This document shows positions 11,094 through 24,282 of a stretch of 64,000 bases of DNA, in pieces. Positions within the stretch are counted from its first letter, which is position 1, and the number at the start of each line of letters is the position of its first letter. The notes beneath the pieces were generated by a model. The model ran no database searches, was not told the DNA's origin, and saw only the letters and a list, made by a program, of their open reading frames with translations. Location: positions 41,850,364-41,914,363 of the forward strand of contig NC_052350.1 of the NCBI RefSeq assembly GCF_009727055.1, written 5' to 3'. The translations under genes and the position numbers were made by a program. Source of the DNA: Benincasa hispida (taxonomy: Eukaryota > Streptophyta > Magnoliopsida > Cucurbitales > Cucurbitaceae).

Positions 11094-13283
11094 TAAAGGA
11101 AATCGGATTCGAGATTTCCATGAGCAGTGGAAAAATATTATTCCAAATCACAATCATGAATGAACATCACATATTATAGTTGACTTCAAACAAGCGGTTA
11201 TACAATTGATACAGAAATTACAGCATGAATAACTATAAATGCACAAAGGCAAAAACTGTACGAACAATTGAAGATGCATCTCCATGCTCCTCACGATCAC
11301 TTGAACAACAGCAACCTCGAACACTCAATCTACACGACCGCAACACGGCACGAACTTTTCACAGTCGTCCTCAATGATCGCCTCAATCACGAACTCCTCA
11401 GCAACAACGAATGGCCTCCACAAAACCTCGATGGTGTCGAGTTGATTATGACGCCACCAACAAGGCTACCTTGATATTCTCGGCATGAGAATCCAGAGGG
11501 TGGGCTCTGTTCGGACTCGGTATGAGGCAGAAGAAGGAGGAAACACCGATCATGTACACGACTGGGCAAGTAGGAGATGGTGAAGACCTATCGTATAGGT
11601 CGATGCTCAATCATTTAGATAAAGCTAAGCGATTGTCTAGCAAGATCTACGTGATCCTTTAGTTTATCGCTTAGCTCGGTTTGTCGCCTACAGACACTAC
11701 ACGATCGTTTACTTAGGACAAGCGATCGTCTAGCAAAACTATGCGATGGTTTAGTAAATACTGTACGATCGTTTAGCTCGCCATTGTACGATGGTTTAGC
11801 ACGCCCAGCCGTCGTTTAGTAAATCCGTATTTACTTGACAACTACGTGAGTTTCTTTTGCACAAGAGAGAACTCAAAAAAACTTTTTACGAAAACTTTCC
11901 AGCATTTGTAAATGATACTAAAAATAGGAAATCTATTTTTTTTTTTTAAACTCACAGTTACCATGAATCCAATTACCACCCACTCATTGGTTATTTAAAG
12001 AAAAAGAATTAATTATCCAAAAATTAATATTATTATAAATATAAATGATAACCAACTTATCATACTATATTTATAACCTATAGTTTAAATATTTCATCTC
12101 ATGAAACATATAAACCATAGTTCTTTTTCTATTCCATGGTACTTGATGTAAATCTCATTTACATCAATCCTCCACTAGATGTGTCTCATACATCATACCG
12201 ATTATATCATATATAATCAAAATATCTCTTGTCAATGTGAACATTTCAAATCAACACCAAGAATTGATCCTCAACTAAATCCATTGAGCTACCGAGGGGG
12301 CCTTATGAACCTGTAGCTCGAAGCTCCAACGGTACGTGAATAACTAACTAAACTCTTTAGTCACGAGAACCACCATCCATTAACTGAAAGGCACTTCACT
12401 AAAGACTAACAGTAGAACTCTCCTTACCACAGATATATTATGTGTCCATCACAACCAATCAGCAGTGCGACAACCCTTCACAGATCGCTCATAAGTACAG
12501 CTGGGCCATTAACCATTATGCCCCTGTAGTTACATTTGTCTCCTTAACTGCCACTGATCCCTCTAATGAACATAAGTCATAGTCCTACTATGATTGAGCC
12601 TTTTCTTCCAAAGAGAAGCTGTGGCCACTATATTCAAGCCCTAGAATCAGCCCTTAAGGGAGCAATCTCTCTACTTATCCCTGCTTCGGGAAAGGAGTGA
12701 ATTCTATCTTGTAGATTGAGTTCCCAGCTCCCAGATTAGACAAGTCTCCAAAAAGGTAGGCATGTTAAGTTGGCAATCTGGTCACTCTCACTCATACTAA
12801 TCAAATGACTGTCCTCAAAGCCAGGAGCTCCCAAAACACTCAGGATTGAGGTCGTGTCACCTATGGTTTTTTAGGTGAGATGTAAGTCTCTAGTATGAAC
12901 GATGTTATATACAGAGTCTAGTCATCTCGTGGTCCAGATCTTATACAAACTCTTTGTATAGGACTCCCCTGCTCACACGTCTCTACCTGAATGGTCAGAA
13001 TCTACCATCTGTAGAAGTTTACAACACTTGCAAACCTCTACAAAGCGGGTCGTATTCGTAGTGTCACCAGGATTAAGATGAACCTATTTAGGTTATCATC
13101 TAAGGCATGATCAACTTGTATATCACATATACATGCTTAAATTCACATAAGATAATCAAGGAGTTTTGTTTATTGGATATGAGTAAATCCTAGAATTAAA
13201 TAACATTTATTTTATTCATTAAACAATGTGTATCTTTTACAAAACAATGAGACTCCGGAAGAATTAGGACATCAATCCCAACA
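11094..13283 (-). repeat. 3' LTR of the nested Copia
   Basis: About 2.19 kb, ending TCAATCCCAACA. It aligns with 18421-20415 plus 32527-32739, and partly with the solo LTR at 33050-34663. It contains the CGATCGTTTAG-type motif array at about 11590-11830. The left edge starts TAAAGGAAAT, where the partner LTR starts TGAAGAAAAA, so the first dinucleotide has mutated. Confidence 0.85.
11587..11830 (+). repeat. CGATCGTTTAG-type quasi-tandem array (LTR copy 1)
   Basis: About ten degenerate copies of a unit around CGATCGTTTAG or CGATCGTCTAG, spaced mostly 21-24 bp. The spacers often contain CAAAACTA or TAAAT. The corresponding array in the other LTR is at about 18930-19150, and one in the solo LTR is at about 33060-33210. 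Confidence 0.75.
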
Positions 13284-13339
13284 ATCTCCCACTTGTTCTA
13301 ATGACTTGGGAGACTAATGTACAATATACAATAAACAAG

Positions 13340-15910
13340 GGCATACCCCAGTATCATCTCCCACTTGCCCTAGACAAGATGTCACATGTCCCGCAAACTC
13401 AGACTCTCCAGGTGACCCTCGAACACTTTAGCCATGAGTACTTTTGTAAAGGGATCAGCAACATTGTGCTCTGATATGATCTTTGTGACTATCACATCAC
13501 CGCAATGCACAATCTCCCTGATCAGGTGATATTTCCATTCTATGTGCGTACTCCGATGATGCCTTTAAGGCTCCTTTGAATTTACTACAGCCCCACTGTT
13601 ATCACAAAAAGAGTGATAAGCAAATCCATATTTGGAACAACTTCCAAATCTGAAAGGAACTTCCTCAACCAAACAGCCTTCTTAGCTGCTTCACAAGCCG
13701 CTACGTGTTCGGCTTCCATAGTGGAGTCATTGATGCATACTTACTTGATGCTTCACCAAACTATTATCCCTTCCATTCAGAGTAAACACTGACCCCGATG
13801 TCGATTTGCGATAATCTCTATTGGTCTGAAAGTTAGAGTTTCTGTATCCTGTAAGAATCAGATCTTTATCTTCATACACAAGCATGTAGTCCCTCGTTCT
13901 CCGAAGATACTTAAGGATCGTCTTGACCGCTGTCCAGTGATCAAATCCTGGATTGGACTGATACCAATTGACGGTCCCTACTGCATAGTAAATGTCGGGT
14001 CGAATACACAACATTACATACATTAAGCTTTCTACAGCAAAAGGATAGGGAATCTGTCTCATCTCCTCAACCTCTTGAGGTGTCTTAGGACATTGATCCT
14101 TAAACAGAATGATTCCATGCCTGAAGGGTAATAAACCCCTCTTGGAATCCTAAAATATGGCTATGAACAGGAGAATCCTAAAATCTGTCTCATCTTCTCA
14201 ACCTCTTGAGGTTTCTTGATGTCCATTTGCCATATTTCATAATCATAAAATGTGACTATGGACAGGAGAATCCTAATAGACTTGAGCATGACAACAGGTG
14301 AGAAAGTTTCTTCATAGTCAGCTCCTTCAACCTAGGTATAACCCTTTGCCACGAGTCTAACCTTAAAGGTTTGCACCTTTTCATCTACACCTCTTTTTTT
14401 ATTATAGATCCACTTACACCTAATAGTTCTTACCCTATCAGGTGGATCAACAAGCTCCCAGACGTTGTTGAAGTACATAGACTCCATTTCCTGGTTCATG
14501 GCCTTAACTCATTCATCTTTGTCAACATTCTTCATTGCTTTCTTAAAAGACAACGGATCCTCGACTCCATCATTCGTAATGATGCTTTGGGCTTCAGTCG
14601 ATGTAACGATCCGGTAGGTTCATAATCCTCCTACTACGTCAAGGTAGTCTCAACTCTTGAACTGGTTTACTAAACGTTCCAACCTCAACAACTCTTATTG
14701 ATCTGTCGGCCTGTTCAACAACTCTTGTTGAACCCTTAGCAGTCTCAGCCTCACTAGAGATCTCACATAAAATGAGCTTACTCCATGGCTTATGATCCTT
14801 CATGTGATCTTCTTCCAACAAGATAGCATTTGTGGAAATAAACACTTTGTTCTCACTCAGATCATAGAAGTATCCACCTCTCGTTTCCTTGGGGTGGCCT
14901 ACAAAGAGGAAAACCTTCAAACGTAGTTCCAACTTCTTTGGGTTAGTCACTAGCACATGTGCCGAATAACCCCAAATTCAAAAGTGACGTAAACTACCTT
15001 TACGCTCTTTTCATAACTCAAAAGGTGTTTCAGAAACACTTTGCAAGGGAACGTTGTTCAGGATATAACAAGAAGTATGAACTACATAAAACCAAAACGA
15101 GTCTGAAAGATGAGCATAACTCATTATAGACCGAACTATGTTCAACAAGGTCCTGCTTCTCCTTTCAGATACACCATTCTGTTGAGGTGTACCTGGGGCC
15201 GAGAGTTGGATTGCAATCCCATGTTCTATCATATAATTTTGGAATTGGAGGTCCATATACTCTCCACCACGATCAGATCTAGTGTTTTTATCTTCTTACC
15301 TAACAAGTTTTCAACTTCACCCTTATACTCCTTAAACTTGTCAAGGGCTTCAGACTTACGTTTCATAAGGAAGAGATACCCAAACCTTGAACAATCATCT
15401 ATGAAAGAGATGAAATGTTCATACCCATCTCGGGCTCTAACATTCGTTGGACCACAAAGGTCTGAATGTACAAGCTCCAAGGCTTCCTTGGCTCTGTAAC
15501 CTTTTCCAGTAAAAGGTCGTTTGGTCATCTTGCCTTCAAGGCATTATTCACATACCGGCAAGGACTTTTCTTCTAAACTCTTTAGAAGTCCACGAAGTCC
15601 ACTTCGCACCAACTTCTCAATCCTATTGAAGTTGATCAAAGAGTCATCTCTCCCTGTGGCAACGTTTGCTAGGAACTGAATCCTTGGTAAGAGAAACTGA
15701 CATGATTGGTAGCACCTGAATCTAGAATCCAGATAGAATCATTATTCTCTACCAGACACGTCTCCAAGACCAATAAATCATATTTACTGTCTTGTCTCCT
15801 CTTTTGGAGAGTAGTGGGATGGAGGTTGTTTGCCACAAAATTCGTTTCACATGATTCTTTCCACTGTAAGTAATCTATCATTTTTAAAAGCTTTAAACGG
15901 AAATACAAAC
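13340..15910 (-). pseudogene. Copia pol remnant (protease, integrase, partial RT, RNase H)
   Basis: Right to left: protease start (15908-15669) with the active-site D-S-G-A-T; integrase core (15528-15011) with H-S-D-L-C-G-P, D-D-C-S-R, a mutated second-Asp region and P-Q-Q-N-G-V-S-E-R; integrase C-terminus and linker (14956-14639); a small RT piece around 14400-14230 (V-A-K-G-Y and E-E-T-F-S-P-V-V, then W-Q-M-D-I-K). From 14062 leftwards come the RT end and RNase H, with Y-x-x-A-V-G-T-V-N, E-A-E-H-V-A and finally a P-F-T-K tail near 13430. The RT palm with its Y-x-D-D motif is missing; a short repeated block (CTCAACCTCTTGAGGT-like at 14064 and again at 14197) sits at the deletion. Several frameshifts and stops follow. 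Same family as the gag relic at 640-1558. Confidence 0.8.
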
Positions 15911-18405
15911 GAGTTACTGAAAAAGAAAAACAGATTGACCTACACTAGGTTTTAAGCAAATACTCGTTGTCAAACAAAACAACATCCAATAAGGTTTTAG
16001 CAAAACTAACATGAACCCCGTGTGATATCTAGTTTCGCAATGACGCTTCAAAGGTTTAGGACAAAAGCCACTGAAGGGAGATCAGTTATCCCTCCTCTAA
16101 ATTAAGAAGTTCTCAACTAGTCATTAATACCAGAACAACTTCTATTCCTATAATGACAAGCCATCATTGATTTTGCTAAGAGATCATTAACTTACTTAAC
16201 AATCTCCCATAAGTGTGACCCGCCATTTTAAGCCCTAGAGGTCTGTCTCAAAAGGCCAATCCGAAGGGAAAAAATCTGATTGCGGCAAAACCTAAAGCGA
16301 CCCTATCCATTTCTAGAGTTCACCTTGATATTGACCAACTGCAAAAAACCCATCTGAATGGGGACGCACCAAAGGCGACACGAGGGCATACAGAATGATC
16401 TCACGATGTGAACCAATGACAAAGACCATAGGACGTGTTGAGACACACCCTTCACCCACTCCCACTGAGTATTTTATAACCTAGGGTTTAGCTTACTTAG
16501 AAAAAACACAGCTAAGGATTTTAACTAAGTGACTTTTAGGTTTTCCCAAGAGTAACATTTACATTGGATAGTGGAACAACTTTTGATCATCATCCAGTAA
16601 ACTCTTTAACGAAGTCTTTGACCAAAATGTCGCATGCTTGTTGAAAATCTATCTAATTCATCTTTCCAGGTAGGTTCCTAGGTAGGGGTGTTACGTTTTC
16701 GTAAACTTAAGAACCTCAGCCTAGCCAGAACTTGCCTTAGACAAAAGGTACCTTATAGATAGGTTTACAACAAATTTAATCTTTTATTCTAACCAATTTA
16801 ATCCTATTAAACTAATTTTAAAGATTAATCTAGGTTGCTAAACTCTTTAGAACCACGTGAACTTAGGTCTATCTCAATCCAATTTTAAAACCCTTTTAAG
16901 AAAAAATGAGTTCACCCTAAGTTCGCATGCAACTCTGAATTATTGATTTTAGGTCTAATTTCCTATATAATACTTATAAACGAAAACAACCGCAATGTTA
17001 AGCTAACACATGCAAGCCATTTATAACGCTTATAAACAGCCTAAGTGTCATGCACAATGCATTGTCCATTCACTGCTACTTCTTTTATCTAACACTTATA
17101 CAAAACAGCAATGAAACAAGCAAAACATGCTTTCATTCACCCTTAGACTATAACACTTATAATAAAAGGATGATGCATGATAATGCTCACTACATGTAAA
17201 ATATAACTCTTATATTTCATGCGCATGCTTTCAAGTTATTTCTTCATGCAATATTATAACATTTATAATCCATGATGCATGAATAATTGCACAATCTAAG
17301 GTGGGTTATATCTATATGATAAACACTTTGGCATATAAGTACCATACATCACATGTATAAACAACCAACGCTGATGAATCGGGAAAAATTTCCTTAAAAA
17401 CACAAAAGGAAAGCTAACTATTACAAAAACAATGAGTCTCCGGTTCAAACAGGCGAACCGGGTCTTGAACCGCTCAGGCAAAGCATCACTTCTCCAACCA
17501 ACCATCGTGTACTAAGCTCCTCGCGATCGTCTACACGGTAAAACAAACGCTTCATTGTATCGCTAACTAGCGCTCCTAGAGTTAAACGATCGTTTAGCAT
17601 TTACTATACGATCATCTAGAAAAATCCAAACGAACATTTAGCTATTACTACACAATTGTCTACCTTTATTAAGTGATGAAGCCAGAAGTACACGATCGCT
17701 TAGCTCGCTCCGCACAACGCCTGCTTGCCGCGATCGTCTAAACAACTATGATGCTACAAGGCACCATCACCTAAGTGATCACTTAGATAATGCCTCTATA
17801 TCGCATACGCACGATCGCATAGATAGTTACAAAGTGATGAAGTTTGCTAACTACACGATCGTCTAGCGCGCGCCTTCTCTTAAACGTAGAGCATCGCATG
17901 CTCCCACTAAGATCGTCTACCTCCAGCGCCTACGCGATCGGCCAACCGACGTTACGTGATATGGTAAATAATTTATCCCATCGCTTAGCAGTAGCTACAC
18001 AATCGATTAGAAAATACTACACGATCGTCTAGAAAAATCTAAGTGATCTCTTAGTTAAATCCCCATGATCTTTTACCTAAGACTACACGATCCGACCAAC
18101 GCTTGGTCTTCTTCTTCGTTGAGAACCGCATCGCCATGCGTCGAAGCTTCATCACGAACAACTCGACGAACTTGAAACTTTTGAATTACAGACTCGATTG
18201 CGATGTTAATTTCGCCCAAAAACACAGGGACCCTTACAATTAACATTCTGTAATACCGAAAGCTTGAACAAAAAAGCAATTTAAACCCAAAACATTCATC
18301 AACGCAACCACAGATGCAAAAAACGATTAACTATAAATACAGAAACCCATCGTGACTGTAAAATACGTTCATTTCAGATCTATAATTTGGAATATCAAAG
18401 AACCT
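15911..18405 (-). other. Non-coding 5' leader of the nested Copia
   Basis: About 2.5 kb between the protease remnant and the primer-binding site. No gag ORF survives. The stretch has repeated AT-rich phrases with TATAACACTTATAA-like text at 16970-17270, and a second CGATCGTTTAG-type motif array at 17520-18080. It may include foreign sequence, because 2.5 kb is long for a Copia leader. Confidence 0.5.
17520..18080 (+). repeat. CGATCGTTTAG-type motif array in the Copia leader
   Basis: At least a dozen variants of (A)CGATCGTYTAG scattered with irregular spacing, for example at about 17585, 17695, 17732, 17856 and 18022. Variants such as AAGTGATCNCTTAG are interspersed. It lies outside the LTR but carries the same motif as the LTR arrays. 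Confidence 0.65.
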
Positions 18406-18418
18406 GGCTCTGATACCA
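18406..18418 (-). promoter_or_regulatory. Primer-binding site, initiator tRNA-Met type
   Basis: GGCTCTGATACCA, the complement of TGGTATCAGAGCC, two bases from the 5' LTR edge at 18421. It would prime minus-strand cDNA synthesis of the nested Copia and proves its minus orientation. Confidence 0.85.
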
Positions 18419-18420
18419 AT

Positions 18421-20415
18421 TGAAGAAAAATGGATTCGAGATTTCCATGAGTAGCGGAAAAAGATTATTCCAAATCACAATCATGAATTAACATCACATA
18501 TTACAGCCGACTTCAAACAAGCGATTATACAATTCATACAAAAATTACAGTATGAATAACTACAAATGCACAAAGGGAAAAACTGTACGAACAATTGAAG
18601 ATGTGTCTCCACGTTCCTTTGTGCATGACCGCTTGAACAACAGCAACTTCGAACACTGGATCTACACGACCGTAACACAGCACGAATTCTTTGCACTCGT
18701 CCTCAACGATCGCCTCGGTCACGAACTCCTCACAACAGCATGAACGGCCTCCACAGAACCTCGACGGTGTCGAGTTGAGTATGACGCCACCAAGAAGGCT
18801 ACCTTGGTCTTCTCAGTGTGAGAATTCAGAGGGTGAGCTCAGTTCGAACTTGGTGTGAGGCAGACGAAGGAGGAAACACTGATTGTGTACACGATTGGGC
18901 AAGTGGGAGATGGCAGAGACCTATCGTATAGGTCGATGCCCAATCGTTTAGATAAAGCTAAGAAATCGTCTAGCAAAATCTATGTGATTGCTTAGCTCAG
19001 TTTGTCGCCTACATACACTACACGATCGTTTACTTAGGGCAAGCGATCATTTAACAAAACTATGCGATCGTTTAGTAAATACTATACGTTCATTTAGTTC
19101 ACCACTGTACGATCGTTTAGCACGCCCAGCCATCGTTTAGTAAATCCGTATTTACTTGACAACTACGTGAGTTTTTTTTTGCGCGAGAGAGAAAACTCAA
19201 AAAAACAATTTATGAAAATTTTCAGCGTTTGTAAATGATACTAAAAATAGGAAAACCATTTTCCTTTTAAACTCACGGTTACCATGAATCCAATAACTAC
19301 CCACTAATAAGGTTATTTTAAGAAAAAGAATTAATTATCCAATAATTAATATTATTATAAATATAAATGATAACCAACTTATCATACTATATTTATAACC
19401 TATAGTTTTAATATTCCATCTCATGAAACATATAAACTATAGTTCTTTTTCTATTCCATGGTACTTGATGTAAATCTCATTTATATCAATCCTCCACTAG
19501 ATGTATCTCATACATCATACCGATTATATCATATATAATCAAAATACTTCTTGTCAATTTGAACATTTCAAATCAAGACCAAGAATTGATCCTCAACTGA
19601 ATCCATTGAGCTACCAAGGGGACCTCATGGACCTTTAACTCGAAGCTCCAACGGTACGTGAATAACTGACTAAACTCTTTAGTCACGGAACCCACTATCA
19701 GTTAACTGCCAAGTACTCCACTAAACACTGACAGCTGAACTCTTCTTAACATAGATATATTATGTGTCCATCTCAACCAATCAGCAGTGCGACAAACCTT
19801 CATAGATCGCTCGTAAGTACAGCTGGGCCAATAACCGTTATTCCCCTATAGTTACATTTATCTTCTTAACTGCCACTGATCCCTCTAATAAACATAAGTC
19901 ATAGTCCTACTATGACTAAGTCTTCTCTTCCAAATAGAAGTTGTGGCCACTATGTTTAAGCCCCAGAATCAGCCCTTAAAGGACATATCTCTCTACTTAT
20001 CCCTGCTTCGGGAAAGGAGTGAATTTCATCTTGTGGATTCAGTTCCCATCTCTCAGATTAGACGAGTTTCCAAAAAGGAAGGCATGTTGAGTTCGCAATC
20101 TGGCCACTCTCACCCATACTAATCAAAGGACAACCCTCAAAGGCAGGAGTTACCAAAACACTCAGGATTAAGGTCGTGTCATCTATGGTCATTTAAGTGA
20201 GATACAAGTATCTAGTATCAACGGCGTTATATACAGAGTCTAGTTATCTCATGGTCCAAGTCTTATACAAACTCTTTGAATAGGACACCCCCGCTCGTAC
20301 GTCTCCACATGAATGGTCAGGATCTACCATCTGTAGGAGTTTATAACACTTGCAATCCTCTACAAAGCGGGTCGTATCCGTAGTGTCACAAGGATCAAGT
20401 ATCCCACCTTAATCC
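18421..20415 (-). repeat. 5' LTR of the nested Copia, first part
   Basis: Starts TGAAGAAAAATGG next to the primer-binding site and follows the left LTR base for base with moderate divergence, including the motif array at about 18930-19150. It is interrupted after 20415 by the Gypsy element and resumes at 32527. Confidence 0.85.
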
Positions 20416-20754
20416 TAGGGAGAAATCATAGAGGTTGGGCGACTCATAGTCCCAAATGGGCCTATTGCGATCGTTCGCCAAGAGAATGCAGCTCGCCATG
20501 ATATTATTTGCATTTGTTACTCTGTCTTTCGGTTGTTCCGCCATGTTAGGATTTCTCTCTTGCTGTTGCCAGCGGTTGTTTCTTCTTCTTCTTCTGAATG
20601 TTGTTTCAATCTCTGGGTCGTAGTTCGGCTCCGGAACTTGTCCTTCACTCATACGACACCCTCTACTTCCCTTACCAAAGGAGAGTAGTGCATAGAGGTT
20701 GAAAGCTGTAAAGAAAATCAAAAGTTACTATTAACGCAATATGTACTGTCGTAG
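20416..20754 (-). pseudogene. Extra Athila gag-start fragment
   Basis: Minus-strand start of gag (M-S-E-G-Q-V, P-E-I-E-x-T-F-R-R-R-R-R-N-N, S-P-N-L-Y-D-F-S-L-G), parallel to 30433-30784 with about 87% identity by eye. It is cut at 20415/20416 within TCCTAGGG. It is attached to the primer-binding-site end of the left LTR, where an intact element should have only flanking DNA. Confidence 0.75.
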
Positions 20755-20772
20755 TTCCCGGAAACGGTGCCA
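20755..20772 (-). promoter_or_regulatory. Primer-binding site, tRNA-Asp type (left copy)
   Basis: Complement reads TGGCACCGTTTCCGGGAA, close to the TGGCGCCGTTGCCGGGGA expected for tRNA-Asp. It lies six bases from the LTR edge at 20779. Confidence 0.75.
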
Positions 20773-20778
20773 AAAACT

Positions 20779-22476
20779 TGATGTGTTGTGAATATGATGA
20801 AATAATGGCATGATATTGCGGTGGTGAACTATGTGTTGGACATGCAAGTTTTCCTAGTAAAATCTAGGTATAAATCCTACTAGGTTTCCTGGTAAGCCCA
20901 GAGTCGAACAATGGACTACTGAGACAATATGTGACGGTAAATTTTGATTCTTTTGTAGTGACAAAAATAAATAAGTTGGTTGGTATGCTGTTGAAAGTAT
21001 AAATCCTATGCGGCGGAATTGAGTAAAGAGTCAATGACAGCGAAAGATACAATGAGTATGCGGGGAACGAGTTGAGAAGGGTTTTAGCTAACACTTCCTA
21101 AGATTGCGTTCAAGTTATGCGATCATGCTACACACACACAACAGCATGTCTTCTCTCAATGCAAATGCCATAGTTCATAATTTTAGGACGCATACGATGT
21201 ATATGATAATGTCTATAGGACTTATGTCTAAGCCTCTATTCTTGTCCATGCGATGATGAATGATACACACATACACAAGACGACCGCATACTATCATATC
21301 CTATTTCTAGGGTGCATGCGATGCATGATAGCAAAGAAAACTTATCTCTAAGTCTCTATCTCTCGCTTATGTGGTTCTAATCTGATTTTCTCAAGCCTAG
21401 ATTCTAACTTGACTCTCTCAAGTCTAGGTTCTTTCTTTAGACTACTCTCTCAAGTATCTCTAAAGGGTGAGGGACGCATACATAAGACAAGATGATCGCA
21501 TAAAATGAAGATTTTAGGTCATGCTACCTAAGTGCTTCTCAACCCATTCAGAAGTTTAGTTACTCATGCGTAATGTGAAGAGATTGAACAGATGTAGAGA
21601 TGCAAATACCATTTTTATAAATAAAATAAGAATACAGAACGACAATGGAAAGTAGGGATAGGGATCCCGGTAGCAATATCTTACTTCCCGAGGCTTTTAC
21701 ATTGTGTTTTACTTTACTCTGCCCAAAAGAATGTTCTTGCTTTCGCAAGAGTCAGCCGTCTCTCTGTTTGCAGCGCTTTCTAGCAGTCTCTCAAGCTAAC
21801 CAGGAATGATCTTTCGACGTCTTCTCTCCTCGCTCACCTCCGCCTTCTAAGTATATGAATTACAAACTAACAGCTATCTATGGTCTATATTCTATGTATA
21901 TGGCGAACAGTGTATATATCAAACTCCAAAATTCTGGAACTCCAAACTCCTTTGACGAAGGTGGCCCTCGGTATTTATAGAGCTTCAAGGTGAAGAAATT
22001 TTCTCTCAAATGATTGCAATGATAGGCGGTCATTAATTCTTCTATCTGATGCGCCAATTAATGGTCACCGAAAAGTTGAGTGTACTTGTCAAGTGTGTCG
22101 TTAACGGCTTATCAACTAAATTCAGACTCAACCGTCATCAGCTTTTCTTTCCATCATGATTTATTATGCTTTCATCTTGATGCACCGTCTTTATGCGACC
22201 AGAGCAGATCTTCGAGAACGAATACGATCGCATAGCTTTGAGGTCGCAATCTTCTAATGCCTTGGGTGCTGAGTTCCTTAGATCACAATTTGCTTTGCGC
22301 CAACACATTTTCCTGCACAAAATAAGTAAATTAGCTGTTTTAATGCGATGGGCGCATGCGATCGCAATATTCTCAACTTAATGCTTTTGGACACGAATTT
22401 GCATATTTTTATCATCACATTCCTACATTGTTTTATATATTTGTGTTGTAATAACGTGCATTTATGCCCGTTATCA
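20779..22476 (-). repeat. Athila LTR, left copy
   Basis: 1698 bp, TGATGTGTTGTG to CCGTTATCA. It pairs with 30809-32509 (1701 bp) with high similarity and scattered substitutions. A 40-bp segment near 22044 that differs from 32062 shows a small rearrangement in one copy. Confidence 0.85.
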
Positions 22477-24282
22477 CACCCCCAAATTTAAAACAATGCT
22501 TGTCCTCATGCATAAACTACAGTTTTTTTTTTTTTTTTTTAGAGAGTCAGCCACCTTTTCCTTACCTAGATTTCTCGAGGTGCCTTATTCAAATCTTATG
22601 AACTAAAATCTCCTTAATTTCTATCTTGGTCTTTTCTTGAAATATTTCTAAATTTTAGGGACCATAAGTTTAACCTTCAAAAAGACTTTACTTGTTTCCA
22701 GGACATCGTATGATTTATTTCAAAAACTTTTCCAACTGGGGTGTTTCCAAATGATTTTTATCCTTGCATCGTTTAGATATTCATTTTTGTACTTGCTGTT
22801 TTATTTTCAAATTATTTTTGCTCGAACCTGGTGAGAGGAATTTTTTCAAGACTGTCGTGTCTGCAGTAGTCAGCCTCACGGTGTGCCTGACTGGCGAGTC
22901 CGTTACCTTTTGGGAGGCCTACGCCCCATAGAAACTGATTTTCTTTCTCCGATCCAGTTCGTTCTGTCTTCTTTCCGACCTTCCTTCCAAGACAGGACTC
23001 CTATCCTATCGATCCAGTTCGTTCTTACATGACGACCTTCCTTTCAACGGGATTTTCCTGATGAGAGGACGTTTTTGTGACCTTGCGTTGATCCGAATGC
23101 CTAGCCTTCGTTTTGGCTTGCCCCCACGGGCGTCATGCAAGCATTCAACTACGAGCAAGGTACTCTTTCTCAGTCTAAACTCATGCCCATTTGGCAGCGA
23201 AGTTGCGATCACTTTATTTATGCGTTGATCACGATTCCTACCTTCGTTTTGGCTTGTCCCCATGAGTGTCATGCGAACATCCATCTACAAGAAGGATCCG
23301 ATGTCAATGATTTTTTTTTTTTTTTGTAGAAATGTCTAAAAGTAGCAAGGTTGAAATAAATACCGGCACCTCCAAATTTAAACACAACAATCTCCTCATT
23401 GCTAATAAACTGAAAGAATTCATGCGATGCTCTTACGAAGTTTCATAAAAATCGGTTTGAAAGAAAACTGGTAGACCACTAACGTCTAGAAATATTTCAT
23501 GGATTGACTATCCTGAAATTGAGTTGATTCTAGTACATGTGATGAGAAATAGAGGCATGCGTTTCATCATTGAAATCATAATTGGTACGAAAAAATTTCA
23601 GTGACTAACTAGAGTAATCTATATTTAATGATTGTGCCAACTCAAAAGGATACGATGATAGCATTATCAAAGTTAAAAAGGAGATGCGATAATGCAAAAT
23701 TTGAAATAACAAAGTCAAAGAAAGATACAACCCCTAAATTTTCTCTGTTGCCCGCATCATCTGTGATCGCATCCTTCTTTGTGGCGAGCTAATTTCTTCG
23801 ATTGCGGTGGCTGAACGAACTAGTCGCATTTTTCAGTTATCGCGTAGCTCCACCACAATCGTTTACCACGATTGTTGTTAAAAAAATCGATAGGGTCAAA
23901 AATATAAAAGATAGAGTAAAAAAAAATTCTCTCTTTTTTTCTTTTTTTTAAGGTTGTATAAAAAGGATAAATGATATAAAAAGGTAGATTGAGTTCATGA
24001 AAAGAAGATTTCAAAGGATACTTCAAAAAGATTGTGTCCTTGATGAGTTTGAATCGTATGATTACGCGAGGACTGCCCACTTCTTCTTTAGTCGGAATTC
24101 CTCAGAACCACAGAGGTTTTCTCGCGATGTAAGTCTTTTTCTTGATATATCTTGACTCTTTGCCCATTGACTTTGAATGCGTTGGTCCCATCATTATTGG
24201 ATAACTCAACCGCTCCATGCGGGAATACCTCTTTGATTATAAATGGACCAGACCATCGTGATTTTAACTTTTCGGGAAAAAG
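22477..24282 (-). other. Athila 3' non-coding region
   Basis: Between the LTR with its polypurine tract and the integrase end. No coding ORF. It holds a poly(T) run (22523-22540) and imperfect direct repeats: GATCCAGTTCGTTCT at about 22952 and 23011, and CTTCGTTTTGGCTTG-x-CCCCA at about 23106 and 23242. In Athila this zone often carries a non-conserved or envelope-like frame; none is readable here. Confidence 0.6.

Noticed and set aside
15110..15499. 129-codon plus-strand ORF
   Set aside because: Exact antisense shadow of the Copia integrase on the minus strand.
11587..18080. Possible CRISPR-like array (regular CGATCG motifs)
   Set aside because: Plant nuclear context, degenerate short units, unequal spacers and location inside LTRs rule this out.
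23820..24080. 86-codon minus-strand ORF in the Gypsy 3' region
   Set aside because: Low-complexity Phe/Lys-rich text from T- and A-runs, with no similarity to envelope-like or other known frames.
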